From: Maribacter sp.
Lineage (GTDB): Bacteria > Bacteroidota > Bacteroidia > Flavobacteriales > Flavobacteriaceae
NCBI GenBank assembly: GCA_020629285.1
Contig: JAHDDP010000016.1
Coordinates: forward strand, 1 to 64,000
Direction: 5' to 3'
DNA: 64,000 bases
In this document: positions 32,227-41,046 of the stretch, in pieces
How positions within the stretch are numbered: position 1 is the stretch's first letter
Layout of the letters: the number at the start of each line of letters is the position of its first letter
The notes under the pieces: generated by a model
The model's input: only the letters and a program-made list of their open reading frames with translations
What the model was told of the DNA's origin: nothing
The model's database searches: none
Made by a program: the position numbers and the translations under genes

Positions 32227-34275
32227 TTATTTGTTGTCAATTGGCAGTTCAATTATGAATTGACTTCCTTTGTTCGGTTTGCTTTCTACTTTGATTTTAC
32301 CTCCATTTTTAATGACCATGGCTCTTACCAATCTTAAACCTAAACCGGTTCCTTTTTCTGAGTTAGTACCATAATTACTAAAATTTTCTGTGTTACTAAA
32401 AATTTTGGCGATATCGGTTTCTGACATACCCACACCGGTATCTGAAACTTTAATTACCAGATTTTCATCCTTTTTTTCTGTCGAAATAGAAACTACACCC
32501 TGATTTGGGGTAAATTTTATAGCATTGTTGATTAGGTTTCTAAATATAATATTGAATTGTTGTAAGTCTGCAGAAACCTGTACATTATCAGAAACTTGAT
32601 TGTTTATAACAATAGATTTTTTATTGATTTCATTTCTGTACAACTGTAAAATAGTTTCTAATTCATCTTTTACGGCAATGCTGGTAACGGTAATTGAAGA
32701 TCCTTGCATTTGCGTTTTACCCCAATGTAAAAGATTGTCCATGGTAAATTGTACTTGTTCTAAATCTTCTTTTAATTGCGGTGCAAACTTTTCAAAATAC
32801 TTTTTACCTTCATCATCTTCTAAGTATAGCGTTAAAATTTCGTTTAATGAGATTATAGGTCCTCTTAAATCATGACCAACTATGGAGAACAAGCGATCTT
32901 GATTTGCATTTATCTGAGTAAGTTTGTGTTGATTCTTATTTAATATTTCAGCTTGGTTCGCTAGTTTTTTATTTAAAACCTTTTCGCGGTTATTGGCTCT
33001 TAATATTATAAATACTATGATCAGTAAAACAAAGAGCCCAAGTAGGGACCATTTTACATATTTTCTTTGTTCGCTTAGTTCTAATTCGTTTTTGGCATTT
33101 AAATTTTCTGCTTCTTTTTGAAATTTTAATTTTGCACTAAGCATCATTAAATTTTGCCTATTTTTTTTCTTATTATTATCGTTGGAAATTTTTTCGGTTA
33201 GTTCTAGATATTTTAAAGATTCTGTAATATTATTATGTTTTCTAAATATTTCATACAAGGTTCTGTATGCTTTTTCAAGACCTTTGTCGTGATTTGAATC
33301 TAAACATAGTGCTACGCTCTCTTTGGCGTAAAACTCGGCGTTTTTTAAATTATTGAGTTTCAAATAGCATCTTGATAATCCATAAGTAACATCGGCTTTC
33401 GTTTTGATATCATTAAAACTCTTATGCATATCAAATGACTTTTGATAGTTTATCAATGCATTTTCGTAATCTTTAATTTTAAGGTAATATGATCCTAAAG
33501 TAGAATAGGTAAATGCATGCCAAGTGGTTTGTTTGTTCTTTTCAAAAAGAGATAAAGTTTTATCTAATTCAATTTTGGCTTCATCTAAATTGCCTAGCTC
33601 TAAATTCAAAAATGCCATATTGCTTAACATCATAGCCTCTTTGGTAGGGTCATTTAATTCTTTACTAAGTTTAAAGGCAATAGCATAATATTCTAATGCT
33701 TCTTCATGATCTTCCAACCTACTAAAAATAGTACCTAAATTCATGTTCATTCTGAACAAGTAAAATTTGTCGTTATTTTTTTCTGCAATTTTAAGTGTAT
33801 GTACAAAATGGGTGTAAGTTGATGGGTAGTCGTTTTTAAAATAATATCCTTGTCCAAGAATATTATGAACTTTCATTTGTGTTTTTGGATATTTATTTAA
33901 TTCAGGGTCTTTTGAAGCTTCTAAAGATAATTGAATTGATTTGTCAGTATCCCCAGTATATAAATATACTGTTGCAAGATTGACCAGTGCCTCAAGTTCT
34001 CCTTGTTTATAATTGTTCTTCTGGCTAAGTTCAAGAGCTTTCTCTGTATTGATCAACATTGAATCTTGCTGAAGTAGTCTTTGGTAATAAGAAAGTTGAT
34101 TTAAATGATCTATATATTCAAAGTCATTCTCAGAAAAATCAGGCCGATCGACTAATTCTGAAATTTTACGATGAAATAATTCTACACTATCTGATTGTGC
34201 TGTTGCAGATAAAAAAATGAAAAAAACTAATGCTAGGAGTAAAAAATTATGTTTATAATTTGATATAGAATGCAT
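32227..34275 (-). CDS. TPR sensor histidine kinase (second of a tandem pair)
   Basis: A 682-residue kinase with the same layout as its downstream neighbour: signal sequence ending TAQ, TPR units (about 60-370), a transmembrane segment (about 410-430), a coiled coil, and a HisKA/HATPase core. Motifs are SIVGHDLRGP, NLINNAIKFTPNQG, DTGVGMS and GTGLGL. It begins with ATG at 34275 and is separated from the other kinase by 229 bases without a clear terminator. Two adjacent orphan kinases point to a duplication with possible divergence of the sensing domains. Confidence 0.9.
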   Translation of the reverse strand: MHSISNYKHNFLLLALVFFIFLSATAQSDSVELFHRKISELVDRPDFSENDFEYIDHLNQLSYYQRLLQQDSMLINTEKALELSQKNNYKQGELEALVNLATVYLYTGDTDKSIQLSLEASKDPELNKYPKTQMKVHNILGQGYYFKNDYPSTYTHFVHTLKIAEKNNDKFYLFRMNMNLGTIFSRLEDHEEALEYYAIAFKLSKELNDPTKEAMMLSNMAFLNLELGNLDEAKIELDKTLSLFEKNKQTTWHAFTYSTLGSYYLKIKDYENALINYQKSFDMHKSFNDIKTKADVTYGLSRCYLKLNNLKNAEFYAKESVALCLDSNHDKGLEKAYRTLYEIFRKHNNITESLKYLELTEKISNDNNKKKNRQNLMMLSAKLKFQKEAENLNAKNELELSEQRKYVKWSLLGLFVLLIIVFIILRANNREKVLNKKLANQAEILNKNQHKLTQINANQDRLFSIVGHDLRGPIISLNEILTLYLEDDEGKKYFEKFAPQLKEDLEQVQFTMDNLLHWGKTQMQGSSITVTSIAVKDELETILQLYRNEINKKSIVINNQVSDNVQVSADLQQFNIIFRNLINNAIKFTPNQGVVSISTEKKDENLVIKVSDTGVGMSETDIAKIFSNTENFSNYGTNSEKGTGLGLRLVRAMVIKNGGKIKVESKPNKGSQFIIELPIDNK

Positions 34276-34385
34276 TAGGCAAATAGTATTGACCCAGTAG
34301 GTTATTTATTTAAAACTTAAAGTTAAATATAAAATTACAAAGGGTTTCTTTAATTTAATTTTTTTTTCAAATTTCAATTTATTAC

Positions 34386-34416
34386 TTGCTAGAACTGTAT
34401 AAAAAAATTATCTTTG
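34386..34416 (+). promoter_or_regulatory. Promoter of tRNA-His
   Basis: TTG (34386-34388), 20 bases, then TATCTTTG (34409-34416), 15 bases before the tRNA. This is a near-ideal Bacteroidota housekeeping promoter. Confidence 0.7.
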
Positions 34417-34431
34417 CACTCGCTTACAAAT

Positions 34432-34506
34432 GGTGGTTGTAGCTCAGCTGGTTAGAGCATCGGTTTGTGGTACCGAGGGTCGCCGGTTCGAACCCGGTCT
34501 TCCACC
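34432..34506 (+). tRNA. tRNA-His (GTG)
   Basis: A complete cloverleaf: T8-A9, D stem GCTC/GAGC, anticodon stem TCGGT/ACCGA with loop TTGTGGT (anticodon GTG), T stem GCCGG/CCGGT with loop TTCGAAC, and discriminator C73 (34506). G-1 (34432) is encoded and can pair with C73, as expected for histidine identity. CCA is not encoded. The acceptor arms GTGGTTG (34433-34439) and CTTCCAC (34499-34505) leave two adjacent T-T oppositions at pairs 5-68 and 6-67, which is unusual. Confidence 0.93.
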
Positions 34507-34517
34507 CTAAAGCAGAT

Positions 34518-34550
34518 AAAAAGTCTTGGATTTATTTCCAAGACTTTTTT
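34518..34550 (+). terminator. tRNA-His terminator
   Basis: Arms AAAAAGTCTTGGA (34518-34530) and TCCAAGACTTTTT (34537-34549) with a six-base loop, then a T run. Confidence 0.85.
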
Positions 34551-34588
34551 AGTTTAAAGCATTGGTTTTCAGTTTATAACGCACAAAA

Positions 34589-34617
34589 AAAAGTCTGATA
34601 GAAACTATCAGACTTTT
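34589..34617. terminator. Terminator of the M28 peptidase gene
   Basis: Arms AAAAGTCTGATAG (34589-34601) and CTATCAGACTTTT (34605-34617) with a three-base loop. On the minus strand the stem is followed by an eight-base T run, so it ends the leftward gene. Confidence 0.82.
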
Positions 34618-34638
34618 AATTTTAATAAGAATCTAAAG

Positions 34639-36189
34639 CTAGTCTACTTTCAGCTTTTTATCTCTATTTGCAATTTCCCAAGCAGTGTAAAAAACCAATC
34701 TACTTCTATTTTCTAGTAAATCATAGTTTATTTTATCTGGTGTGTCACTAGGCTTGTGGTAATCTGCATGTGTGCCATTGAAATAAAATATAATTGGAAT
34801 ATTGTTTTTAGCAAAGTTATAGTGGTCACTTCTGTAATAAAAACGGTTAGGATCATTCTCGTCGTTATAGGTATAATCAAGTTCTATATTCATGAACTTT
34901 TTATTCACCTCTTCAGATAGGTTATGCAACTCTAAACTTAACTTATCAGAGCCTATTAAATAGATATAGTTACGGTCTCCTTCACGTTCGGGGTCTATTC
35001 TACCGATCATATCAATATTTAAATTGGCAACGGTATTGGCAAGTGGAACAATAGGGTCTACATCAGTGTAATATTGTGAGCCTAACAATCCTTTTTCTTC
35101 ACCTGTAACATGTAAAAAAAGAATCGATCTTTTAGGTCCCGCTCCTGCATCTGCGGCTTTCTTGAATGCTTCTGCAATTTCCAATAGAGCAACGGTACCT
35201 GATCCATCGTCATCTGCACCATTATTGATTTCTCCGTCACCGGTAATACCAATATGATCTAAATGAGAAGATAACACCAAATATTCATCTGGCTTTTCTG
35301 ATCCCTTGATCATTGCTGCAACGTTTTCAGATCCTATTTTATCATTTGAACTTTCAAAACTTAGTACTACTTTTTCAGATAAAACTTTGGTTTCACTATC
35401 TGTCTCTATACCAGGTAACAGTTTTTTAGCAAGCTCTTGATCTATAAAAAGACTGTAAAACTCAGGTGCATCATCGTTTACAACCTCCATTCTGCCACTA
35501 TTGTTTAGTTTCATAGATTCAAACCTGCGTTTAAATCTGCTAAAGTTACCAGTGTCATAATACAATACACCAATGGCGCCTTTATCTACGGCAATCTGTA
35601 TTCTTTTTGTCAGTGATTCTGACATGTTACTCCATATGGAAGTTTCATTCGTGCCAGAAATTACAAAGTTTCCATCGGTCTTTTTTGGTTCGCCTGCTTT
35701 TAATAAAACTATTTTGCCGTTAACATCTATTTCGTTGTAACTGGAATAGGTTTCATCTTCAATGCCGTAACCAACATATACTATTTCATCTGCAGTGGTA
35801 TTTGCAGCGGTAAAGGTCAAGACATGTTCGCCAATTGGAAAATCCGTTCCGTTGACGCTTAGTTTCCCTTTTGGAAGTTTACTGATTTCTAACGGTACTT
35901 CTTGAAAATAGTTTCCATCAGTTTTAGCAGCAGGAATCCCTAATTTTTCATATTCAGCTTTTATGTAATCAATTGCTTTTTTCTGACCTGGTTGTCCGGT
36001 TTCTCTACCTTCAAACTCATCTGACGCGTAAATGTACAGATGGTCTTTTAATTCTGTTTCTGTAATAGATTCTGCAAACGTAATTTCTGATGCTGCCGTT
36101 GACGCTTCCGTAGCGACATCTTTTACGGTTTTTTGAGAAGAGTTACATGAAATGGCCGTAGCGACCAATAGGAATAGTGTTTTTTTCAT
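34639..36189 (-). CDS. M28 family peptidase lipoprotein
   Basis: A 516-residue zinc aminopeptidase-like lipoprotein; from the ATG at 36189 it starts MKKTLFLL with lipobox TAISC. An insert resembling a PA domain (about 110-270) precedes the catalytic part. Motifs are SSHLDHIG, NNGADDDGSG, HVTGEEKGLLGSQYY and NLNIDMIGR, with the zinc-ligand His/Asp/Glu set of the M28 family. A frame extension to TTG 36213 spoils the signal peptide and was rejected. It is followed by a terminator; upstream on the same strand lies an SGNH hydrolase gene. Confidence 0.9.
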   Translation of the reverse strand: MKKTLFLLVATAISCNSSQKTVKDVATEASTAASEITFAESITETELKDHLYIYASDEFEGRETGQPGQKKAIDYIKAEYEKLGIPAAKTDGNYFQEVPLEISKLPKGKLSVNGTDFPIGEHVLTFTAANTTADEIVYVGYGIEDETYSSYNEIDVNGKIVLLKAGEPKKTDGNFVISGTNETSIWSNMSESLTKRIQIAVDKGAIGVLYYDTGNFSRFKRRFESMKLNNSGRMEVVNDDAPEFYSLFIDQELAKKLLPGIETDSETKVLSEKVVLSFESSNDKIGSENVAAMIKGSEKPDEYLVLSSHLDHIGITGDGEINNGADDDGSGTVALLEIAEAFKKAADAGAGPKRSILFLHVTGEEKGLLGSQYYTDVDPIVPLANTVANLNIDMIGRIDPEREGDRNYIYLIGSDKLSLELHNLSEEVNKKFMNIELDYTYNDENDPNRFYYRSDHYNFAKNNIPIIFYFNGTHADYHKPSDTPDKINYDLLENRSRLVFYTAWEIANRDKKLKVD

Positions 36190-36275
36190 TTTATAGTAAT
36201 CAAATTTTTTCAAAAATAATCAAATCTTAACTAGTATGAATAGCTATACTATACATTCAAATGCTTTGTTATATC

Positions 36276-36965
36276 TTATTTTTTCAAAGCTTTGGCAATA
36301 GCAGCTTCCAATAAGGGCTCCATAACCTTATAGCCTTCAACTGTTGGGTGTACTTCATCTTCAGCGTATTTTTTTGGAAGACCATTTCTTTCATCTACCA
36401 TTGCAGAGAAATAATCTAAATAAATATGACCATTAGTTTCGGCATATTCTTTTATCATTTTGTTTAAAGCAATTATTTTTCCTGATGGTTCTAGACCTGG
36501 TTTCCACGGGTAATCATAAGCTGGTAGGGTAGAGGACAAAATAACTTTTATGCCGTTAGCATGGGCAAGTTCTGCCATCCCCTTTAAATTATCCATAATC
36601 ATCTCTAAGGTTGACGGACCTGTATTACCGGCTATATCATTGGTGCCCGCTAATATTGTCACGACTTTCGGATTCAGATCAATAACATCTTGTCTAAAAC
36701 GGATAAGCATTTGAGGAGTTGTTTGCCCGCTAATACCTCTGTTAATATATGGTTTGTTTTCAAAAAATTCTGGTCTGTTATTTAACCACCCTATGGTAAT
36801 GGAGTTACCCATAAATACAATACGATTTTCATTCTCCTGTAATTTTGGGACAGTTGAATTGGCTTCTTTAAAATGGTTTAAATCTGCCCAATCTTGTGCA
36901 TGAATTGTAGTTAACCCTAATAATGATAGCATACATGTTATAATTAATAGATTTACTTTTTTCAT
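36276..36965 (-). CDS. Exported SGNH/GDSL-type hydrolase
   Basis: A 229-residue exported esterase-like hydrolase with a signal peptide (ending IHAQ). SGNH blocks are visible: FMGNSITIGW (Ser), GISGQTT (Gly), ILAGTNDIAGN (Asn), and DEVHPTVEGY (Asp and His). This subtype is close to GDSL-like lipase/acylhydrolase or sugar acetylesterase proteins; the substrate is unknown. It follows the small membrane protein gene by 9 bases on the leftward strand. Confidence 0.88.
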   Translation of the reverse strand: MKKVNLLIITCMLSLLGLTTIHAQDWADLNHFKEANSTVPKLQENENRIVFMGNSITIGWLNNRPEFFENKPYINRGISGQTTPQMLIRFRQDVIDLNPKVVTILAGTNDIAGNTGPSTLEMIMDNLKGMAELAHANGIKVILSSTLPAYDYPWKPGLEPSGKIIALNKMIKEYAETNGHIYLDYFSAMVDERNGLPKKYAEDEVHPTVEGYKVMEPLLEAAIAKALKK

Positions 36966-36974
36966 TTTAGTTGT

Positions 36975-37433
36975 TTATGCTTTTTCAATTTTTGCTTGTT
37001 CATCACTTGTAAGCGGAACACTTTTTATGATATTACCTTTATTTGGTCGCTGTACCGCTAAGTAAGCTATTAAACAGATTGATATGACCAAGGGTAGTGC
37101 ATTACCAGAATTATTATATGCAAAAAGACCAATGAATGCAGGTATTTCTATAAGAGTATATTTAAGTTGTAAGGCAGACTTATATTTTCTTAATTTATCC
37201 TCTAAATCGCTTTCTATTTGAATGCTGGAAATCATTTTTTTAAAAATTAATTGACTTCCAAAATAACCGACCATGGCAAAAAGTGGTACTACATAAAGCA
37301 ACATGCCCTCAATTGTAGTGTTAGAGTTGAATGAATTGACTTTATAAATCACCCAAATAGTGATAACGACTAATACGCCCAACAGTAATAAATGTACTAT
37401 TGACAGGCTTTTAATAAAATTCTTTAAATCCAT
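36975..37433 (-). CDS. Small membrane protein, function unknown
   Basis: A 152-residue protein with four hydrophobic segments (about 12-30, 43-62, 93-105 and 112-125) and a charged linker (SDLEDKLRKYKSALQL) between the second and third. I do not recognise a family. It begins the leftward pair with the SGNH hydrolase (9-base spacing) and is divergent from the gene at 37547. Confidence 0.75.
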   Translation of the reverse strand: MDLKNFIKSLSIVHLLLLGVLVVITIWVIYKVNSFNSNTTIEGMLLYVVPLFAMVGYFGSQLIFKKMISSIQIESDLEDKLRKYKSALQLKYTLIEIPAFIGLFAYNNSGNALPLVISICLIAYLAVQRPNKGNIIKSVPLTSDEQAKIEKA

Positions 37434-37511
37434 AAGCTATTTAATTTTCTAAGATAATATAAATAATAAGCATAAAGAATAGAAGTCTTTATTTGTACCA
37501 CTATTATAACA

Positions 37512-37540
37512 TTGTTCATCTTGTAGAATTTTTATCTTTG
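37512..37540 (+). promoter_or_regulatory. Promoter of the small exported protein gene
   Basis: TTG (37512-37514) and TATCTTTG (37533-37540), 18 bases apart and 6 bases before the ATG at 37547. It supports that start over the upstream TTG at 37493. Confidence 0.6.
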
Positions 37541-37546
37541 CACGGT

Positions 37547-38002
37547 ATGAAAAAAATACTAGCTATTCTTCTTTTCTTGTTTTCCATTAATGGTACTTAT
37601 TGTCAGATTAAGCAAGATAAGGTGCTGCACTTTTTAGGCGGGAATTTATACGGATTAGTTGGTGCTGGTATTGCAAATGAAATTTCTGACGGGGATAGAA
37701 CTTGGACCTTTGTTGGAGCCGTTGGCGGTAGCTTGCTTATAGGTTTGGCAAAGGAAGGTATCGATGAGAAACAATATGGCGGATGGAGCAACGAGGATCT
37801 TCTAGCTACCGTTCTAGGTGGTGTTACCGTTGGGGTCACTATTGATATTTTTAAGAAGAAAAAGCAGCGTAAAAGAGAGCAATTGTATAGAGATGCAATT
37901 AAGTCTGCCGATACAGGATTTCAAAAGACATTCCCAACAGAAACAACAGAGATAAATTCATTGCTTGTATTGGGAATGTCTACTACTGTATTAGAAAAAT
38001 AA
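37547..38002 (+). CDS. Small exported protein with DKVLHF motif
   Basis: A 151-residue protein with a signal peptide (about 1-19, ending GTYCQ), then DKVLHFLGGN and two hydrophobic Gly-rich segments (LYGLVGAGIANEI and VGAVGGSLLIGLAKE). The DK-LHF start is shared with the YfiM-like group of small envelope proteins, so it may be a distant relative; function unknown. A longer frame from TTG 37493 would include the promoter and was rejected. It is convergent with the S10 peptidase gene, with 13 bases between stops. Confidence 0.78.
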   Translation: MKKILAILLFLFSINGTYCQIKQDKVLHFLGGNLYGLVGAGIANEISDGDRTWTFVGAVGGSLLIGLAKEGIDEKQYGGWSNEDLLATVLGGVTVGVTIDIFKKKKQRKREQLYRDAIKSADTGFQKTFPTETTEINSLLVLGMSTTVLEK

Positions 38003-38015
38003 TTTTATAATACTT

Positions 38016-39500
38016 TTAATATTTAGCACTTCTATCTGTAGCGATCGTGCGCTTAATAAATTCGCGAATATCATCATTTGCGTTTTTTAAATCTTCTCTT
38101 CTCAAATACATCATATGCCCTGATCGGTATCCTTTAAAGCTAAATCTGTCTTTCATACGACCGCTTGGGTCTACTTGCCACATGGTATATTTGGCATTGA
38201 AATACGTTGTGGCACCATCATAATAGCCAGATTGGATCATAACGTTTAAATAAGGATTTTGTGCCATTGCGTGCCTTAGATTATCCCTAGTATTATCGTT
38301 TTCATTGTTCCAGGGGTGTACAGGACCAAAAAGATTGTATTTAACATCTGTTTTAAAGTTCAATTCCTCTTGTAGGTAATAGTTTATTGCCGGTGTAAAA
38401 CTATGTAACCAAGAAGTCAATTCAGAATTGTAATCTGGTTTCATACCTGCAAGTTGCTTATCGATCCCTAAATATCTAGAATCTAATCGTCCTACGGTGT
38501 AACCACCTTTTTCTTTTAATAAATTTTTCCAGAAGAAAGAGGTTGGTACCACAAGATTTTGATCCAAAATGTCTTTTTTGTCTAATCCTGAATAATAAGC
38601 CATTTTATCTGCAATAGCATCTTTTTCAGTAGTATCTAAGAATCCGCCTTTAGCTAATGCAGGTATTAATTTATCTATGGTATATGCTTCTGATTCCGGT
38701 AGAATTTCCAGTAAATCTTTATTTTGCAATGCTGGTGGTAAAGCTTTATGATGCCAAGCTGCAGCGGTAAAATAGGGTAGATTGATTGCTTCAGCTACAG
38801 GACCTGAATTACGGATAACCTTATAGTCGGCCGGGGAAACCATTATAACACCATTTAAATACATCCATTGCTGATTTTGTAATGCTAAAGAAAGTCCCAT
38901 AACACGTGTGCCACCATAACTTTCGCCAATAATATATTTAGGCGAACGCCATTTGTTATTTCTAGTAACAAAGGTGTTTAGCCATTCGGCTAAATACTTG
39001 ATGTCCGCATTAATACCAAAGAACTTATCCCTGTCCACCTCTTTACCGCTTGCGGGTATGGTTCTACTGTATCCTGTATTTACAGGATTCACATATACTA
39101 TATCTGCAACATCTAAAACCGAATACGGGTTTGCGCTCACGCCATAAGGTTGTACAGGGTAGCCTTCATCATCAATTTTTAAAACCTTAGGTCCTGTGTA
39201 TGCTAGATGCATCCAAACAGAACCAGATCCCGGTCCACCATTAAACGATATTAATAATGGTCTTGCAGCTGAATCTTTAATATTATTTCTGGTATAATAG
39301 GTATAATGTAAAGAGGCAATGGGTTTTGCATTTTCATCCCATACAGGTTGCGTACCGGTTTGTGCTGTGTACGAAAAAGTTGATCCATTAATGGTGGCTG
39401 TATGCTGCGTGGTAATTACTGTATCTATGGGTAATTCCCTAGACTGACCAATGGCAAACGTGGTTGCCAAACAAATTGATAGTTGTAGTAGTTTTTTCAT
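38016..39500 (-). CDS. Exported S10 family serine carboxypeptidase-like protein
   Basis: A 494-residue exported serine peptidase-like protein with a signal peptide (ending AIGQ). Family features are FNGGPGSGSVWMH (oxyanion-hole region), IIGESYGGTR (nucleophile Ser) and the C-terminal RSGHMMYLR (catalytic His), with the Asp expected between. The large helical insert of S10 enzymes is present (about 230-340). The substrate is unknown. It is divergent from the Gfo/Idh gene across 220 bases that hold an orphan hairpin. Confidence 0.88.
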   Translation of the reverse strand: MKKLLQLSICLATTFAIGQSRELPIDTVITTQHTATINGSTFSYTAQTGTQPVWDENAKPIASLHYTYYTRNNIKDSAARPLLISFNGGPGSGSVWMHLAYTGPKVLKIDDEGYPVQPYGVSANPYSVLDVADIVYVNPVNTGYSRTIPASGKEVDRDKFFGINADIKYLAEWLNTFVTRNNKWRSPKYIIGESYGGTRVMGLSLALQNQQWMYLNGVIMVSPADYKVIRNSGPVAEAINLPYFTAAAWHHKALPPALQNKDLLEILPESEAYTIDKLIPALAKGGFLDTTEKDAIADKMAYYSGLDKKDILDQNLVVPTSFFWKNLLKEKGGYTVGRLDSRYLGIDKQLAGMKPDYNSELTSWLHSFTPAINYYLQEELNFKTDVKYNLFGPVHPWNNENDNTRDNLRHAMAQNPYLNVMIQSGYYDGATTYFNAKYTMWQVDPSGRMKDRFSFKGYRSGHMMYLRREDLKNANDDIREFIKRTIATDRSAKY

Positions 39501-39652
39501 GGTTTGATAAGGTTCTGTTGTCTAACGAAAATAAGAATAAATGCTTAATTTTAAGTTCTATTAAATTAGATTGAACCTGAAGTGCAGATTAACCTTTTTA
39601 ATTGATTATTTCAAAGAATAAGCTATTTTAAAACCTGATCTATTCTTATTGT

Positions 39653-39690
39653 AAAAATCATTGAATGATTAGTGAAGTTCAATGATTTTT
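39653..39690 (+). terminator. Orphan terminator-like hairpin in the Gfo/Idh leader
   Basis: AAAAATCATTGAA (39653-39665) and TTCAATGATTTTT (39678-39690) pair perfectly over 13 bases with a 12-base loop, and the sequence continues ATTTAAATTT. No rightward gene precedes it: the neighbour upstream is leftward. It may be an attenuator of the downstream gene or the end of a short unannotated transcript. Confidence 0.6.
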
Positions 39691-39720
39691 ATTTAAATTT
39701 CTTAGGTATAAAATAAACAT

Positions 39721-40857
39721 ATGAAACATTTAACAAGACGTTCTTTTAGTAGCCTGACCACGAAAGGAGTTATAGGCACTGCACTATTTGGTAGTATTCC
39801 ATTAGCAAAAGGCTTTACAACCGGGCAAAATAATAAGAAGTTGGGTATTGCTTTAGTAGGTTTAGGAAGTTATAGTACCTACCAGTTGGCACCATCATTA
39901 TTAGAAACAGAACATTGTTATTTAGCTGGAATTGTAACTGGAACTAAAGAAAAAGAAGCCATTTGGTCCAATAAATACAATATCCCCAAAAAGAATATCT
40001 ATGACTACGAAAATTTTGATTCCATAGCTAAGAATGATGATATCGATATCATTTATGTGGTATTGCCAAATAGTATGCATGCCGATTTTTGTATTCGGGC
40101 AGCTAAAGCAGGTAAGCATGTTATATGTGAAAAGCCAATGGCTGTAAACGTAGAGGAATGTGATGCAATAATCAATGCCTGTAAAGAGAATAATGTAAAG
40201 CTGGGTGTAGGCTATAGAATGCAAAGTGATCCTTATACACATGAGGTGAAAAAATATGTAAAAGAGAAAACTTTTGGCAATGTACTTTTTGTTTCTTCTG
40301 ACGCCGGTTATATTTCTAATGGTAACCCAGATCAATGGCGTTTAGATAAATCGCTTTCTGGTGGTGGTGCTTTAATGAATATGGGAGTGTATGCCATACA
40401 AACCAGTATATATGGTGCAGGACAAAATCCTATTTCTGTTTCTGCTCAAGAATTTAGTACAAGACCAGAATATTTTAAAGATACCGATGAGACCATTACT
40501 GCACAATTCAAATTTGCCAATGGAGCAGTTGCTCATATAATGACCTCACACAACGCAAACGGTAATAGGTTGAAGGTGCATGGTACCGATGGTTGGTTTG
40601 AACTTGATCCTGCTCATAGTTATGGACCAATAAGTGGGCGAACATCAAACGGGAATACTATAGAATTTCCATTCAAAAAACAGCAAGCTTTACAAATGGA
40701 CGATTTTGCTAAACATGTGCTATTGGGAACCAAAAACATGGCTCCTGGTGAAATGGGCAAAAGAGATATGATTATTGTTGAAGCCATTTATAAATCAATT
40801 CTAGAAGGCGGTAAAGAACAATTATTATCTTTAGGTGATATGGGTATCGTACCTTAA
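39721..40857 (+). CDS. Tat-exported Gfo/Idh/MocA family oxidoreductase
   Basis: A 378-residue NAD(P)-dependent oxidoreductase-like protein similar to glucose-fructose oxidoreductase. It begins MKHLTRRSFSSLTTKG, a twin-arginine signal (RRSF), so it should be exported folded with its cofactor. The Rossmann part has GIALVGLGSYS and the family's CEKPMAVNVEEC (Lys of the EKP motif). The C-terminal part has DQWRLDKSLSGGGALMNMGVYAIQ in register with the family's active-site helix. The sugar substrate is unknown. It is monocistronic with the hairpin at 39653-39690 in its leader. Confidence 0.9.
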   Translation: MKHLTRRSFSSLTTKGVIGTALFGSIPLAKGFTTGQNNKKLGIALVGLGSYSTYQLAPSLLETEHCYLAGIVTGTKEKEAIWSNKYNIPKKNIYDYENFDSIAKNDDIDIIYVVLPNSMHADFCIRAAKAGKHVICEKPMAVNVEECDAIINACKENNVKLGVGYRMQSDPYTHEVKKYVKEKTFGNVLFVSSDAGYISNGNPDQWRLDKSLSGGGALMNMGVYAIQTSIYGAGQNPISVSAQEFSTRPEYFKDTDETITAQFKFANGAVAHIMTSHNANGNRLKVHGTDGWFELDPAHSYGPISGRTSNGNTIEFPFKKQQALQMDDFAKHVLLGTKNMAPGEMGKRDMIIVEAIYKSILEGGKEQLLSLGDMGIVP

Positions 40858-40890
40858 ATAACTGTAATTTAATTAGTTAAAATTTAATTT

Positions 40891-40966
40891 AAACTTTAGT
40901 TCAAGATTTGATCACTTCAATTTCAAGTTAAGTTTACATGTTAACTTTAACATAAAGTTTAGTTCA
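40891..40966. promoter_or_regulatory. Repeat cluster upstream of the PhoX-like gene
   Basis: AAACTTTAGTTCA (40891-40903) and AAAGTTTAGTTCA (40954-40966) are near-identical direct repeats 63 bases apart. Between them AAGTTAA (40925-40931) and TTAACTT (40941-40947) form a 7-base dyad with 9-base spacer. It could be an operator, for instance a phosphate-response site; this is inference. Confidence 0.35.
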
Positions 40967-41010
40967 TTCATTCCTAATTTTTAGAATACCTTATTAAAAG
41001 GTTGTCTCTA

Positions 41011-41018
41011 TAGTTTTG
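41011..41018 (+). promoter_or_regulatory. -7 element of the PhoX-like gene
   Basis: TAGTTTTG matches TAnnTTTG, 28 bases before the ATG at 41047. No consensus -33 is seen, which would suit an activator-dependent promoter. Confidence 0.45.
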
Positions 41019-41046
41019 CCCTTGTAACCTAAAAACTATATTGATA

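Noticed and set aside
39922-40335. 137-codon open frame opposite the Gfo/Idh gene
   Set aside because: Shadow frame, no promoter; the plus-strand gene is clearly conserved.
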